Both the position numbers and the translations under genes were made by a program. This document shows positions 26,796 to 35,287 of a stretch of 64,000 nt of DNA, piece by piece; the first letter of the stretch is position 1; each line of letters begins with the position of its first letter. The stretch comes from Vibrio pomeroyi (GTDB taxonomy: Bacteria; Pseudomonadota; Gammaproteobacteria; Enterobacterales; Vibrionaceae), in the NCBI GenBank assembly GCA_041879425.1, contig CP090855.1, forward strand, positions 1,798,001 through 1,862,000, read 5' to 3'. The notes below the pieces were generated by a model. That model saw nothing but the letters and a program-made list of their open reading frames with translations. It was not told the DNA's origin and made no database searches.

Positions 26796-29432
26796 ATGTT
26801 TTTTAATATAAGCGAATCAACCGAAGTTAAGTGGCATTGTAAAATAATGCCTCCAGTAAGTTTTACGTATAGAATAGCAATCATCTGTATATTAACGACT
26901 TTTTTTTCAGGCGAAATTTTTGCTAGTAATGAGGAATTAACATTAGCAGGAGACTATCAAATTAAAGTTCCTAAAGGATTTGAATTAGTTAATGAATCAC
27001 AAGTAAAGAGTCCGGTAGTTGTTTATTTTCTGGGGGAACCGTTGGATAGTGGTTATTTGATTGTCAATAATGACAATTCAAAAACATTTGAGTCGATGAG
27101 TTTGAGTCAACTCGAACTTGACGTTGGTGAGTCTATAAGCTGTAAAGGCATCAATGATATAAAAAATTCATTGATATATGATCTTTGCGCGTACTCTCGT
27201 AACTCTGAAGGAGCAGAGTTAAAGTTAGTTCAGCAATACGAAATATCTAGAGGTAAATATTTAGTTTTGCTAGCAGATGACTGGATATTAGAGAATTATC
27301 TTAAGGAAAAAAATAATCCGATTTTAGATGAAAAATACCGACTATCTAATTATACAACGAATAACCAGTATCTAACAAGCAACGCTACTAGCATTAGTGG
27401 TCGTATAGGCTACAGGGCAACTGCTTCTCATGATGATCAGGATAACGTTGTGTCTTCTGTTAGTTTTCCCAGTATATTTTCTTACAAAAATACACAACTA
27501 CTATTTCAACCAACACTTCAAAAAGATAAATATAATAGTAAGTTTGCATTAGACCAGTTGAATACAAGCAATGTAAGTGACAATTTTAAATATGAATTTG
27601 GTTTCAAATCAAATTCGAATAACAACGTAACTAATTTGGGGTTGGGACTATTAGATAATGTGGGTGTAATTGGAGGATGGTTCTCAAATACTGACAGCGC
27701 TTTGAAAATAAAATCAAATAATAACTTCGGATATGGTGAACCTTTGGTCGTTTATATGCCTTTTCAAGGAACTATAGAAGTGTTTATGAAGGACCGATTA
27801 ATTTATACCAAACAAACTAGTGCTGGAAGACAAGTCATATCGTTAGAAGAACTACCTTTAGGGAACTATGATGTAAGGATAGATAGAAAATCAGTTGATG
27901 GGATCAAAATAGAACCACTTTTCGATACGGTAAACAAGAGCAGTCAGTTGGGTGAGAATTTTTCATTGGCCATTGGTTTAGGCAGTAAAGAATATAGTTC
28001 CAGCAATGTTTTTGGGAAAGATTTCTCGTCGACAGAGCCTTATTTTGGCGTCAATTACTCAAAAAGATTATCAAAAAAATTAGATGGTATTGTTACTGCT
28101 AATGTCCTTGGAGGTGAGACGAGTTTACTTTCTAATATTAAGTATGCTGTAACCCCAAGGTTTGGGCTAGGACTTACAGTTGAGTTTGATCCAAAGAATC
28201 TAGATTGGGCCACACAGACACGAACTAACTTTACCTTACCAAACATAGCGGGGAATGATTTAAGTTCTAGTGTATATTTTAGAAATATAAAAAAGAACGA
28301 TCGATACTCTGCGTCATTATTAGCGAATACGTTAATGTCTGTAAGGAATGTCGATTGGCTTAATACTGTGGGCTTGAATGGAGTCTATAATATATATGGT
28401 AATTCAAATGGAAATATTAAAAATAACGACTCATATAAGGAATTAAACTTCGTTTCTTCTAGTCACCTAAATATATTTAATCTGCCATTAAATCTGTCTT
28501 TTTCAATAGGTACATCTTCTAGTGATGATTTGCGCGGGAACCTTTCTCTTTCATTGGCACTTGCTTCAAAGGCTAATAAGCAAAAACAGACATATTATTT
28601 TAATGGTGGTTACTCTTATTCCAACGAGAATGCTAACACAGTAGATGTAAGTGGACGAGTAAAAGGTGATGGGTACGATTACTCTGCCATTGGGCAAGTA
28701 GGGAAAGACACTAAAACGTTTGGGTTAAATGGTTCTGTAGACAATAGCGCGTTCAAAAGTAGTTTTGGATTATACAGGTCTAATAGGAAAGGTGAGGCAG
28801 GTTGGTCAGGTAATGAATCTTTAAACTTGAGTGGCAATGTTTACTTTTCTGGAAATGAATTTTTATTCGATAGTGAACAATATGATGCAGGAATTTTATT
28901 AGAGACAAATAATAGTGAGAAAGAGGATTATGACTCTGAATTATATGCGAGTAGTCAAAATGAAAAAACTGTTAAGTTAAATGGTATAGGGAAGACTCTG
29001 ATTCCAGTTCGGCCTTTTAGCGAAGGGAACGTTTTGATTAATGGTACAAATTCATTTGCTAGTAATGACACCTTAAGTTATAGCTTTTTCCCTGGGAATT
29101 TCGCCTATGAGAACATCGATATCATGAAAAGAGTAGGGATAACAGGTTATATAAAAAATAATGCACTAAATAGTACTGGGGAAGACGGAGAGCAATACTT
29201 TGTAGACAACGGGAGCGAGATTAGACGTATGTATCAAGGTAGCAAAGGTGAGAATGTTCTCTATTTTGACTCAATGCTAATATTAGGTTCAGAAAATATA
29301 ATTTCAAATAATATTCAAGTAGTTGATAAGGATATGAAAAAAGTTTGTCAACTTGAAATTGATGATATAAATGTGACTAAAAAAGCAATCAAAGAAGGAT
29401 ATATGTATGTTGGTCAGACCACCTGTCAATAG
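26796..29432 (+). CDS. Alpha-class fimbrial usher (CfaC/CooC/TcfC-like)
   Basis: 878 residues, the size of CS1-type ushers. AGGGAG precedes the ATG. The signal region is long, with its hydrophobic part at IAIICILTTFFSGEIFA. A pore region with plug includes VVYMPFQGTIEVFMKDRLIY, QVISLEELPLGNYDVRI and many beta strands. The C-terminal periplasmic domains contain IPVRPFSEGNVLINGTNS and YSFFPGNFAYENIDI. It assembles and secretes the pilus across the outer membrane. Its 3' end overlaps the adhesin gene by 26 bases, which suggests coupled translation. Strongly A+T-rich codon use. Confidence 0.85.
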   Translation: MFFNISESTEVKWHCKIMPPVSFTYRIAIICILTTFFSGEIFASNEELTLAGDYQIKVPKGFELVNESQVKSPVVVYFLGEPLDSGYLIVNNDNSKTFESMSLSQLELDVGESISCKGINDIKNSLIYDLCAYSRNSEGAELKLVQQYEISRGKYLVLLADDWILENYLKEKNNPILDEKYRLSNYTTNNQYLTSNATSISGRIGYRATASHDDQDNVVSSVSFPSIFSYKNTQLLFQPTLQKDKYNSKFALDQLNTSNVSDNFKYEFGFKSNSNNNVTNLGLGLLDNVGVIGGWFSNTDSALKIKSNNNFGYGEPLVVYMPFQGTIEVFMKDRLIYTKQTSAGRQVISLEELPLGNYDVRIDRKSVDGIKIEPLFDTVNKSSQLGENFSLAIGLGSKEYSSSNVFGKDFSSTEPYFGVNYSKRLSKKLDGIVTANVLGGETSLLSNIKYAVTPRFGLGLTVEFDPKNLDWATQTRTNFTLPNIAGNDLSSSVYFRNIKKNDRYSASLLANTLMSVRNVDWLNTVGLNGVYNIYGNSNGNIKNNDSYKELNFVSSSHLNIFNLPLNLSFSIGTSSSDDLRGNLSLSLALASKANKQKQTYYFNGGYSYSNENANTVDVSGRVKGDGYDYSAIGQVGKDTKTFGLNGSVDNSAFKSSFGLYRSNRKGEAGWSGNESLNLSGNVYFSGNEFLFDSEQYDAGILLETNNSEKEDYDSELYASSQNEKTVKLNGIGKTLIPVRPFSEGNVLINGTNSFASNDTLSYSFFPGNFAYENIDIMKRVGITGYIKNNALNSTGEDGEQYFVDNGSEIRRMYQGSKGENVLYFDSMLILGSENIISNNIQVVDKDMKKVCQLEIDDINVTKKAIKEGYMYVGQTTCQ

Positions 29433-30519
29433 AGTTAGATTTTCTCGTTTTTTTGTTATGTTATCTATTTTATTTGGCCTTGCTACCAGTACCACCGTAA
29501 ACGCTAATGCGAGGTTGTCAATTGGTTTAGGGTATAGATATGATTCGAGTCAAAGTGGCCCTCAATATGCAGACGAATATAAAACAGGACAAATTTTTCT
29601 GGGGAAAAGGAGTCGTTGTTCTCAAAATGCTGGGTTGAATTATTATCAGATATTTGGAGAAAATGCGACGATTGTCGATAGAGCAAGAAATGAGGTGACG
29701 ATAAATACAAATCCAATCGAAGAAACATTAACTAATTCGAGTGGTGACATAATGAGAATAAAAATACACCCGTTAGGAGTATCAAGAGTCTTTTTTGGTA
29801 TTCGTAATACCCTTTTTAATGGTATGTCAATCAGTCCTACATTGAGGGATTATTGCTATGCACGATTTTTAGCTTCAGACGCATACCTTGAATTTCCGCT
29901 TGGTGCGGGAAATTCTAACAGCTCAACTAGATCATTTGCCATTAGTTCTGTTTCTGTACCTACAACACATAATCAAGGGGTTGGTGGCCTTTGGAGGTTT
30001 GAGGTGTTAAATGGACGAGATTTACCACCTGGTGTTTATACTAAGGTTACTAATAATGTAGGGATTAAAAGGGTCGTTGGCCCTGGTTCGTTGACGCTTT
30101 CCGATGTTGATATGACACTTTCAATTACGGTGGACCCTGTATTTAGTTTCTCTATGCCATCAACAAGTTTAAACCTAGATTATGATAACGCCATCAGAAC
30201 TTTTTCGGGTTCTTTGCCTTTTACTATAAATACTAATGATGATTATAGAATTAAAGTCCAACATTCAAATTCGAATGGATATTTCGCAAATAACTCACTT
30301 ATGCCGATAGCGACGAGCATCTTTCTTGAAGGTGCTGGTTTAAATGGATCTGATATACGCCAAAGATTTACAGGGGCGGGTGGTGAGTTAGTTGTAGCAA
30401 AAAGCGACGGCTTTGGGATGCAGGCAGGATCTTTGGAAATAAAGGTCGATGTTGGCAGAGGTGTGGAGCCTGGCTTATATAGCGATCAAGTAACTATGAT
30501 TGTTGAGCGAGACTTTTAA
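29407..30519 (+). CDS. Alpha-class minor pilin / tip adhesin (CfaE/CooD-like)
   Basis: 370 residues, like CfaE/CooD (about 360). The signal peptide ends TTVNANA. The N-terminal adhesin half has Cys residues (RSRCSQ, RDYCYARF) that could form a disulphide. The C-terminal half is pilin-like: LSITVDPVFSFSMP, FSGSLPFTINTNDDYRIKV and a closing GLYSDQVTMIVERDF. Position after the usher is that of the tip subunit in CS1-type operons. The binding target is not deducible. Confidence 0.75.
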   Translation: MLVRPPVNRVRFSRFFVMLSILFGLATSTTVNANARLSIGLGYRYDSSQSGPQYADEYKTGQIFLGKRSRCSQNAGLNYYQIFGENATIVDRARNEVTINTNPIEETLTNSSGDIMRIKIHPLGVSRVFFGIRNTLFNGMSISPTLRDYCYARFLASDAYLEFPLGAGNSNSSTRSFAISSVSVPTTHNQGVGGLWRFEVLNGRDLPPGVYTKVTNNVGIKRVVGPGSLTLSDVDMTLSITVDPVFSFSMPSTSLNLDYDNAIRTFSGSLPFTINTNDDYRIKVQHSNSNGYFANNSLMPIATSIFLEGAGLNGSDIRQRFTGAGGELVVAKSDGFGMQAGSLEIKVDVGRGVEPGLYSDQVTMIVERDF

Positions 30520-30563
30520 CGAATTATTGGATTGCTAATTACTTCGATAAGGGATGACAAATT

Positions 30564-31328
30564 ATGCTAAAAATAAAAAATCTGTCGAGAGGGAAATTTT
30601 TGTTATTAGAGTCAGACTCTAACAAGGTTTATGCTACGTTTCATAATAAATATCAAGATATAGTATCTTTTAATGGAGATACAGTTGCTACTGAAGTTCT
30701 CTCTAGAGTCAAGTTTGCTGATGGTAAAGAAGTATCAAGTGAGGTTTTTTTTAGATTGGTTGATGACAGTATTGTAAAAGATTTGATTATACATCAAATC
30801 ACCTTTAGTTATGAAGGTGAACGAACCAGTTTTAATAAAAGCCTTTTCACCTTTAATGTTAACGCATCATGCTTGGAAGATACCGAATTTATTGAAAAGT
30901 TAACTAAGTTGGATGTTTCAGTCTTCGCTTTGGAAGTCAACGGAAGCCTAGCTAGTTCCTTGAGCGAACTAGCAGTTGGTAATATTAATAAACTACGAGC
31001 TAGAGGACATGAGGTTTGGTTAGATGATTACTTTTCTTTAAGCGATTCATGTAATGTCCGCATATTAGATTCAATTAAATGGGATGTTGTTAAAATTGAT
31101 AAATCCTTGTTCTTGCTCGATGAATGTTATCCAGGTGAACTAGTAAGGTTGGTAAACAGGTTACTACTTGATTATGAGGCAGTAGTCGTTGAAGGGGTAG
31201 AACATCTTTCTCAGGCAGCGTTGTTCAAAGGTAACGATCGAGTGTTTTTACAAGGCTATTTGTACTCAGCTTGTTTATATTATGATGATTGGTTACATTT
31301 AAACTCCAGAAATTTGAACAATCAATAA
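30564..31328 (+). CDS. EAL-domain protein encoded at the end of the pilus operon
   Basis: 254 residues, one EAL domain, no sensor domain. Motifs are divergent but mostly kept: ATEVLSRV for the EAL signature, FTFNVNASCL for the NxN/S site, ALEVNGS, EVWLDDYFSL for the DDFG pair, VVKIDKSLF for the catalytic Lys, VVVEGVEHL and LQGYLYS. The main catalytic acids therefore appear present, so c-di-GMP hydrolysis is possible though changed loop residues may reduce it. It starts 44 bases after the adhesin gene. By analogy with MrkJ of type 3 fimbriae it would tune pilus expression or biofilm through c-di-GMP. Confidence 0.75.
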   Translation: MLKIKNLSRGKFLLLESDSNKVYATFHNKYQDIVSFNGDTVATEVLSRVKFADGKEVSSEVFFRLVDDSIVKDLIIHQITFSYEGERTSFNKSLFTFNVNASCLEDTEFIEKLTKLDVSVFALEVNGSLASSLSELAVGNINKLRARGHEVWLDDYFSLSDSCNVRILDSIKWDVVKIDKSLFLLDECYPGELVRLVNRLLLDYEAVVVEGVEHLSQAALFKGNDRVFLQGYLYSACLYYDDWLHLNSRNLNNQ

Positions 31329-31932
31329 TCCAGTGAGCTAAATAGTAAAACTGTCAGCTTGAAGTAAGCCGCTCAATTTTCTAACATATAAAGGTGTACG
31401 ACTTCAAAAATTACCGCCCTATAATAATGTACACATGTGTATTCATTTGCTCCTAAAACCACCGCCTAGAGCGGTGGCCATTGTTGCTTGAGGCTGTAGT
31501 CTGAAGAAGTGTCCATGTTAGAAGTAATCTCTTATTCACCACGAGTAAGAAACAACCACATGGGCGGTTACGAAGTTCATTACATGTCTATTGGCGTTGT
31601 AAATACCATATTAGTATGGAATTAAAAGTACAGAGATAAGATTTTGAAAGATAAGGTGAAAGGAGTTTTATCATTCAGTCCTATTTTCTGGCCTTCGAAA
31701 TAGCTATATCTATGATAATGATTACATTCACTGGCTAGTGAATAGATCAAAAATCGCGATCGGCCAGAGGATTAATTCCTTTTTGTTTAGAGATAAACTT
31801 TAGAAGGTTCAAGACAATAAACTAGCGTTAAGCTCTTTTCTTATAACTTATAACTTATGACCTTTAAGGTGTTGTTTAATTCAGATTGTGCTTTCTTGGT
31901 GTTAATGTTAATTATAGTGGCGTGTTTGTAAC
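31329..31932. other. Intergenic region holding an IS200 remnant
   Basis: About 600 bases. 31450-31692 is an IS200 remnant (listed separately). The rest, up to the ToxR-like gene, holds no recognisable gene. Confidence 0.55.
31450..31692 (+). mobile_element. IS200/IS605 remnant (5' part of the copy-2 type)
   Basis: It begins with the same left-end hairpin as the intact copy at 50381 (ACCACCGCC/GGCGGTGG-like, here CCACCGCCTAGAGCGGTGG) and follows that copy through the transposase start and first 60 or so codons with small deletions. It then loses similarity near 31692. No right end was found. Confidence 0.8.
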
Positions 31933-32541
31933 GTGAATGGTAAAATTTTGAAAAAATTCAAAGTCGAAAGCGAAAGTGTAGGTGATATATTCGTCATTGG
32001 AGATTCTAAGTTGTTTCCACTTGCCCCTAATATGAGAGATTACAATGACTTTTCTTATCTTAAGGATTTTGCTGTAAGCCTATCTACCCCGGAACTCAGA
32101 TTTTTGCAGATTTTGATAGAAGAAAGTAATAAAAATCAGGCTTTGAGTGATGAGCCTCCTGTGGTCGGAAGGTTAGCATTGATAGAATATATTTGGGGTG
32201 TTGAGTCTGATTATATAGATAAAGGTACCAATTTAAACCAGTTGAAGTGTACCTTAAGTAAAAAAATCAAGAATATTATAAATGAAGAGTTTATTATCAC
32301 TCACCCAAGAGTTGGTTATTCAATCAACAAAGAATTTTTAGCGGTTCCTATAAATGAAGAAAATTATTCTTCACTTTTACGAACTCCCATTAAAAAAGTC
32401 TCAAAATCCACAGGGTTTGAAAAGTTTGAGGGAGCCGAAGAAGGTAAATTTAATTTTTCAAAATTGATCTATATTTTATTAAGTGTAATATTATTGTTTT
32501 TGATTATTGATACTTTTATTATAATGAAAAGTCACTTCTAA
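31933..32541 (+). CDS. ToxR-like membrane-anchored winged-helix regulator
   Basis: 202 residues from a GTG; no good ribosome site, so the start is uncertain. Residues about 45-135 form an OmpR/ToxR-type winged helix: LSTPELRFLQILIE, LIEYIWGVESDYIDKGTNL, NQLKCTLSKKIKN and ITHPRVGYSINKEF. A linker follows, then a single membrane segment (IYILLSVILLFLIIDTFIIM, residues about 178-198) and only MKSHF outside. It therefore lacks the periplasmic sensor of ToxR or CadC. It may sense membrane state or a partner, perhaps the small membrane protein encoded next. The likely target is the pilus operon, by position. Confidence 0.78.
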   Translation: MNGKILKKFKVESESVGDIFVIGDSKLFPLAPNMRDYNDFSYLKDFAVSLSTPELRFLQILIEESNKNQALSDEPPVVGRLALIEYIWGVESDYIDKGTNLNQLKCTLSKKIKNIINEEFIITHPRVGYSINKEFLAVPINEENYSSLLRTPIKKVSKSTGFEKFEGAEEGKFNFSKLIYILLSVILLFLIIDTFIIMKSHF

Positions 32542-32560
32542 TATTTTTGATAGGTTTCAG

Positions 32561-32627
32561 AAGTAAGATTGTTTTTTGTTGTACGGTTCTTTAGAATATC
32601 CTTTGTCAAAGAACAGTCTTACTTTTA
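32561..32627 (+). terminator. Long imperfect hairpin after the ToxR-like gene
   Basis: AAGTAAGATTGTTTTTTG at 32561 pairs with CAAAGAACAGTCTTACTT at 32607-32624 with G-T pairs, followed by TTT. Probably a terminator; the loop is long (about 28 bases). Confidence 0.5.
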
Positions 32628-32792
32628 ACTTAAAAAACTTGCTTGGTCAGATGGAATAAAATACTAATCACTAGTAACATTATCCTTGGATCTATTTCTT
32701 CTCCCCCCTTTTCCTTTCTACGTGAATCTACCTTTTCCTATTTGAATTTTATGTTATATGTTTATTGATATTATTTAATGTTAAACATACTG

Positions 32793-32824
32793 CAAAACGC
32801 ATTCTCGTGTGAGAATGTTTTGTT
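32793..32824 (+). promoter_or_regulatory. Leader hairpin before the small coiled-coil gene
   Basis: CAAAACGCATTCTC / GAGAATGTTTTG around a GTGT loop, 40 bases before the gene at 32865. Followed by TTG rather than a T-tract. It could be a leader structure or an early terminator. Confidence 0.4.
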
Positions 32825-32864
32825 GTAAGAGTAACAAAGATTTTAAACAGCAGGGAGGTTGGTT

Positions 32865-33077
32865 ATGTGTATTAAAGATTCAAGCACCGATATCGAAGAG
32901 CTAAAGTATAAGTGCAACGTTTTAGAGGATGATATAAAATCATTAAGGTTATGTGTGTCCTCTAAAGCAAGCCTTAATCTAAAAAATGATATAGTACTAT
33001 CTTTTATATTGATTTTGGTATTGAGTTCATCGGCGTTTCTGGTGGGTGGTTTTAGTTATTTATTTTTTTGGGATTAG
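32865..33077 (+). CDS. Small coiled-coil membrane protein
   Basis: 70 residues from the ATG at 32865, set by a strong GGGAGG site 6 bases upstream. The N-terminal half is acidic and heptad-like (DIEELKYKCNVLEDDIKSL); the C-terminal half is a single membrane segment (FILILVLSSSAFLVGGFSYL). Such architecture suggests a cytoplasmic coiled coil tethered to the inner membrane. It is encoded between the ToxR-like regulator and the thiol peroxidase. Not recognised; a partner role for the ToxR-like protein is only a guess. Confidence 0.6.
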   Translation: MCIKDSSTDIEELKYKCNVLEDDIKSLRLCVSSKASLNLKNDIVLSFILILVLSSSAFLVGGFSYLFFWD

Positions 33078-33197
33078 TCGATTAAATTAAAGGGGATTTT
33101 TATATAAATAGTTGAATATTAAAAAATCATGTACAAGGAAAAATACATTATTATGTGTGGTTTTATCTAATTAAAGACAATGAATGAGGAGTTGCTT

Positions 33198-33710
33198 GTG
33201 TTAGTAACATTTCAAAAAAAACCAATTTCGATAAAAGGTTCAATACCTATAGTAGGCGAGCGTGCTCCGGACTTCGAGCTGTGTTCATCAGATTTGAATG
33301 CTCTTACTCTAGCGGCAATGAAAGGAAAAAAATTGATATTAAATATTTTTCCAAGTTTGGACACAGATGTTTGTGCTTCTAGTGTGCGTATTTTAAATCA
33401 TATGAAGTCTAGAGGTGAGAATGATTTGCAAGATGTTCTGATTGTTTGTATATCTAAGGATTTGCCATTTGCTATGAAGAGGTTTTTTGACGCTGAGGGT
33501 ATATCTAATTGTATTGTTGGGTCATGCTTTCGCTCAACTAACTTTATGCAAGATTACGGTGTTGAAATAAGTAGTGGGCTACTCAGAGGTCTAGCTGCTA
33601 GATCAATTATAGTGGTTGGGAAAGATGGATTGGTTAAATATAATGAGCTGGTTCAAGAAATAACCGATGAACCTAATTATAAGGCGGCTATTTTGGCATG
33701 TAAAAATTGA
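33198..33710 (+). CDS. Thiol peroxidase (Tpx-like) with altered resolving cysteine
   Basis: 170 residues from the GTG at 33198, preceded by GAGGAG at 6 bases. This start reproduces the Tpx N-terminus better than the ATG at 33180. The peroxidatic Cys59 is in IFPSLDTDVCASSVR. LIVCISKDLPFAMKRF aligns with E. coli Tpx LCISADLPFAQSRF. However, the next residue, the resolving Cys95 of E. coli (RFCGAEG), is Phe here (RFFDAEG). Two other Cys appear a few residues on (SNCIVGSCF). It reduces peroxides or lipid hydroperoxides using thioredoxin if a new Cys can replace the resolver. It is an accessory copy inside the island. Confidence 0.82.
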   Translation: MLVTFQKKPISIKGSIPIVGERAPDFELCSSDLNALTLAAMKGKKLILNIFPSLDTDVCASSVRILNHMKSRGENDLQDVLIVCISKDLPFAMKRFFDAEGISNCIVGSCFRSTNFMQDYGVEISSGLLRGLAARSIIVVGKDGLVKYNELVQEITDEPNYKAAILACKN

Positions 33711-34329
33711 ACCACTGTATACAACATAGACACTTAATTGGTTTTGTGGGGGAGATCCGTTTAAAACTGAATTCTAATGTGGCCTTTGGCGTTGTATATT
33801 ATCATAAGAGTATCAAACACGTGATTTGAGATCATATTCAATCAATCTTTAACACTTGTTCAGTTTTGCACCTATTATATTACACTGCCTTTGAGTGACA
33901 CACTAGGCAGTGTAATTTTGGTATTGTTAATGTACTTTTGATAGCCTGTTTTACATACAGGTTGTTGCTTGTAAGTCGTAAAAAATATCCTTTCTTTGTT
34001 CTTCGCTTTGCACGCTAACAGAACGTTCTTCTCTATGGCTCGGAGGACGCTTTTAGCGTGACGTTTCTCTGGTTCTTCAGAATTATCTCCCGCCAAACTA
34101 ACTGTTTTATTGAAGGCAAAAAATCAAGCCTCACTTCCTATCTTTCTTTTAAGTCTACTCTACTCTTTGTTAGCGTAAAATTTGACTTCTATGTGCTAAT
34201 TCTATGTGCTAATTATGCGAACGTTTTTAGGTACTGTATCTACAGTACATAATCTAGATAAGTAATAAAAATCAGTTAATTAACTGATATCGGATACGAA
34301 TGGTATATAAGTTTCACTTTTATTACACA
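33711..34329. other. Intergenic region with an inverted repeat
   Basis: About 620 bases without a credible gene. ATTACACTGCCT (33879-33890) and AGGCAGTGTAAT (33905-33916) form a perfect 12-base inverted repeat around a 14-base loop, a possible terminator or the end of a lost element. A short minus-strand frame (33875-34096) overlaps it and shows no family features. The rest is unassigned. Confidence 0.5.
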
Positions 34330-34343
34330 TTGGTACGAACCTA
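34330..34343. promoter_or_regulatory. GGT-N4-ACC operator 1 (upstream of kdgM-like gene)
   Basis: TTGGTACGAACCTA. Core GGT-ACGA-ACC. Identical 12-base core to the site at 40287. One of six related sites confined to this module. Confidence 0.6.
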
Positions 34344-34443
34344 AGTTGAATTTTTTTACACATTTTCGTGAAAAGTCGATCTTTATTTAGTTTTTTAATT
34401 GTTTTTACATCTTGTTTTTAAATTTGTGAACAAGATACACTTT

Positions 34444-34459
34444 ATTGGTAGGTACCAAT
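34444..34459. promoter_or_regulatory. GGT-N4-ACC operator 2 (upstream of kdgM-like gene)
   Basis: ATTGGTAGGTACCAAT, perfect 7-base arms around GG, 62 bases before the ATG of the KdgM-like gene. Likely binding site of the HutC-type regulator encoded at 39388. Confidence 0.65.
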
Positions 34460-34521
34460 TGACACCTTGGGTTGGTGCGTCTATAAAAAAGGTGATATCA
34501 CTGACAATAGAGGTCAATACA

Positions 34522-35274
34522 ATGAAAAAAAATCAACTTATATCCAAAAAAAACCTACTAATATTTGGTTTGGCGTTTAGCTGTCTCTCTGCGAGCTTGC
34601 CTGCTTTAGCAGACGGTGGTCCCCATGGGTTTACCGATTATAGACATGAATATCTATCCGAATCTCGTAAGCACTATGATCGTGTTATGTTCGGTAACTT
34701 TTTTAGTAACGGGTTAGGTATATTGGCAGAGTTGCGCTATGCAACAGAAGAAGGTTCGGACCAAGATGTATGGAACCCTTCTGACTTCACAAATAACGGC
34801 ATGGGGTTAAGTGCTGTTTATAAGTTTAAGCCACTAGACAATAAAAAGTTTTGGCTGGAACCAATGTTTTGGCTTGATAGTAGCAAGTGGTGGTCGACCT
34901 ATGAATACGGTTTGAGTAGTGGATATGATTTCTCGAAAGAATGGAAGCTATCTGGTAGATTTCGATATGATATGGATAAAGCTACGAGCGACTCTAAAAA
35001 CTATAATAATTCAGATCGTAACAACAAGCGATACGATTTATGGGTCAAATATAATCCGGATGGTACAAACCTCAGATTGACTTTTAACGGTGTTTATTAC
35101 GATAACGACTACATCACCTGGAACAATGGTAAGAAGGATTACGCACTTGATCTAAAAGTTGGCTACAAACTTGGTTCGTGGGAACCATACTTTCGTATTG
35201 GTGATAAGCGTGCCAGTAAAACCACCAACGAGCGTCAAGTCCGATATCGCGCTGGTCTAACTTACTCTTGGTAG
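34522..35274 (+). CDS. KdgM-family outer-membrane porin
   Basis: 250 residues from the ATG at 34522 (GAGG 8-10 bases upstream). The 41 extra upstream codons carry no signal features and overlap operator 2. The signal peptide ends LPALA before DGGPHGFTDYRHEY, a typical KdgM start. Twelve-strand barrel pattern, Arg- and Tyr-rich, ending VRYRAGLTYSW. KdgM porins pass acidic oligosaccharides such as oligogalacturonate. Here all neighbours handle nucleotides, so anionic nucleotides or oligonucleotides are a plausible cargo, by inference. First gene of an operon with the phytase-like and 5'-nucleotidase genes. Confidence 0.85.
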   Translation: MKKNQLISKKNLLIFGLAFSCLSASLPALADGGPHGFTDYRHEYLSESRKHYDRVMFGNFFSNGLGILAELRYATEEGSDQDVWNPSDFTNNGMGLSAVYKFKPLDNKKFWLEPMFWLDSSKWWSTYEYGLSSGYDFSKEWKLSGRFRYDMDKATSDSKNYNNSDRNNKRYDLWVKYNPDGTNLRLTFNGVYYDNDYITWNNGKKDYALDLKVGYKLGSWEPYFRIGDKRASKTTNERQVRYRAGLTYSW

Positions 35275-35287
35275 AGGGGATTTCACA

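Noticed and set aside
33875..34096. Minus-strand frame of 73 codons
   Set aside because: Overlaps an inverted repeat, has no ribosome site and no recognisable family.
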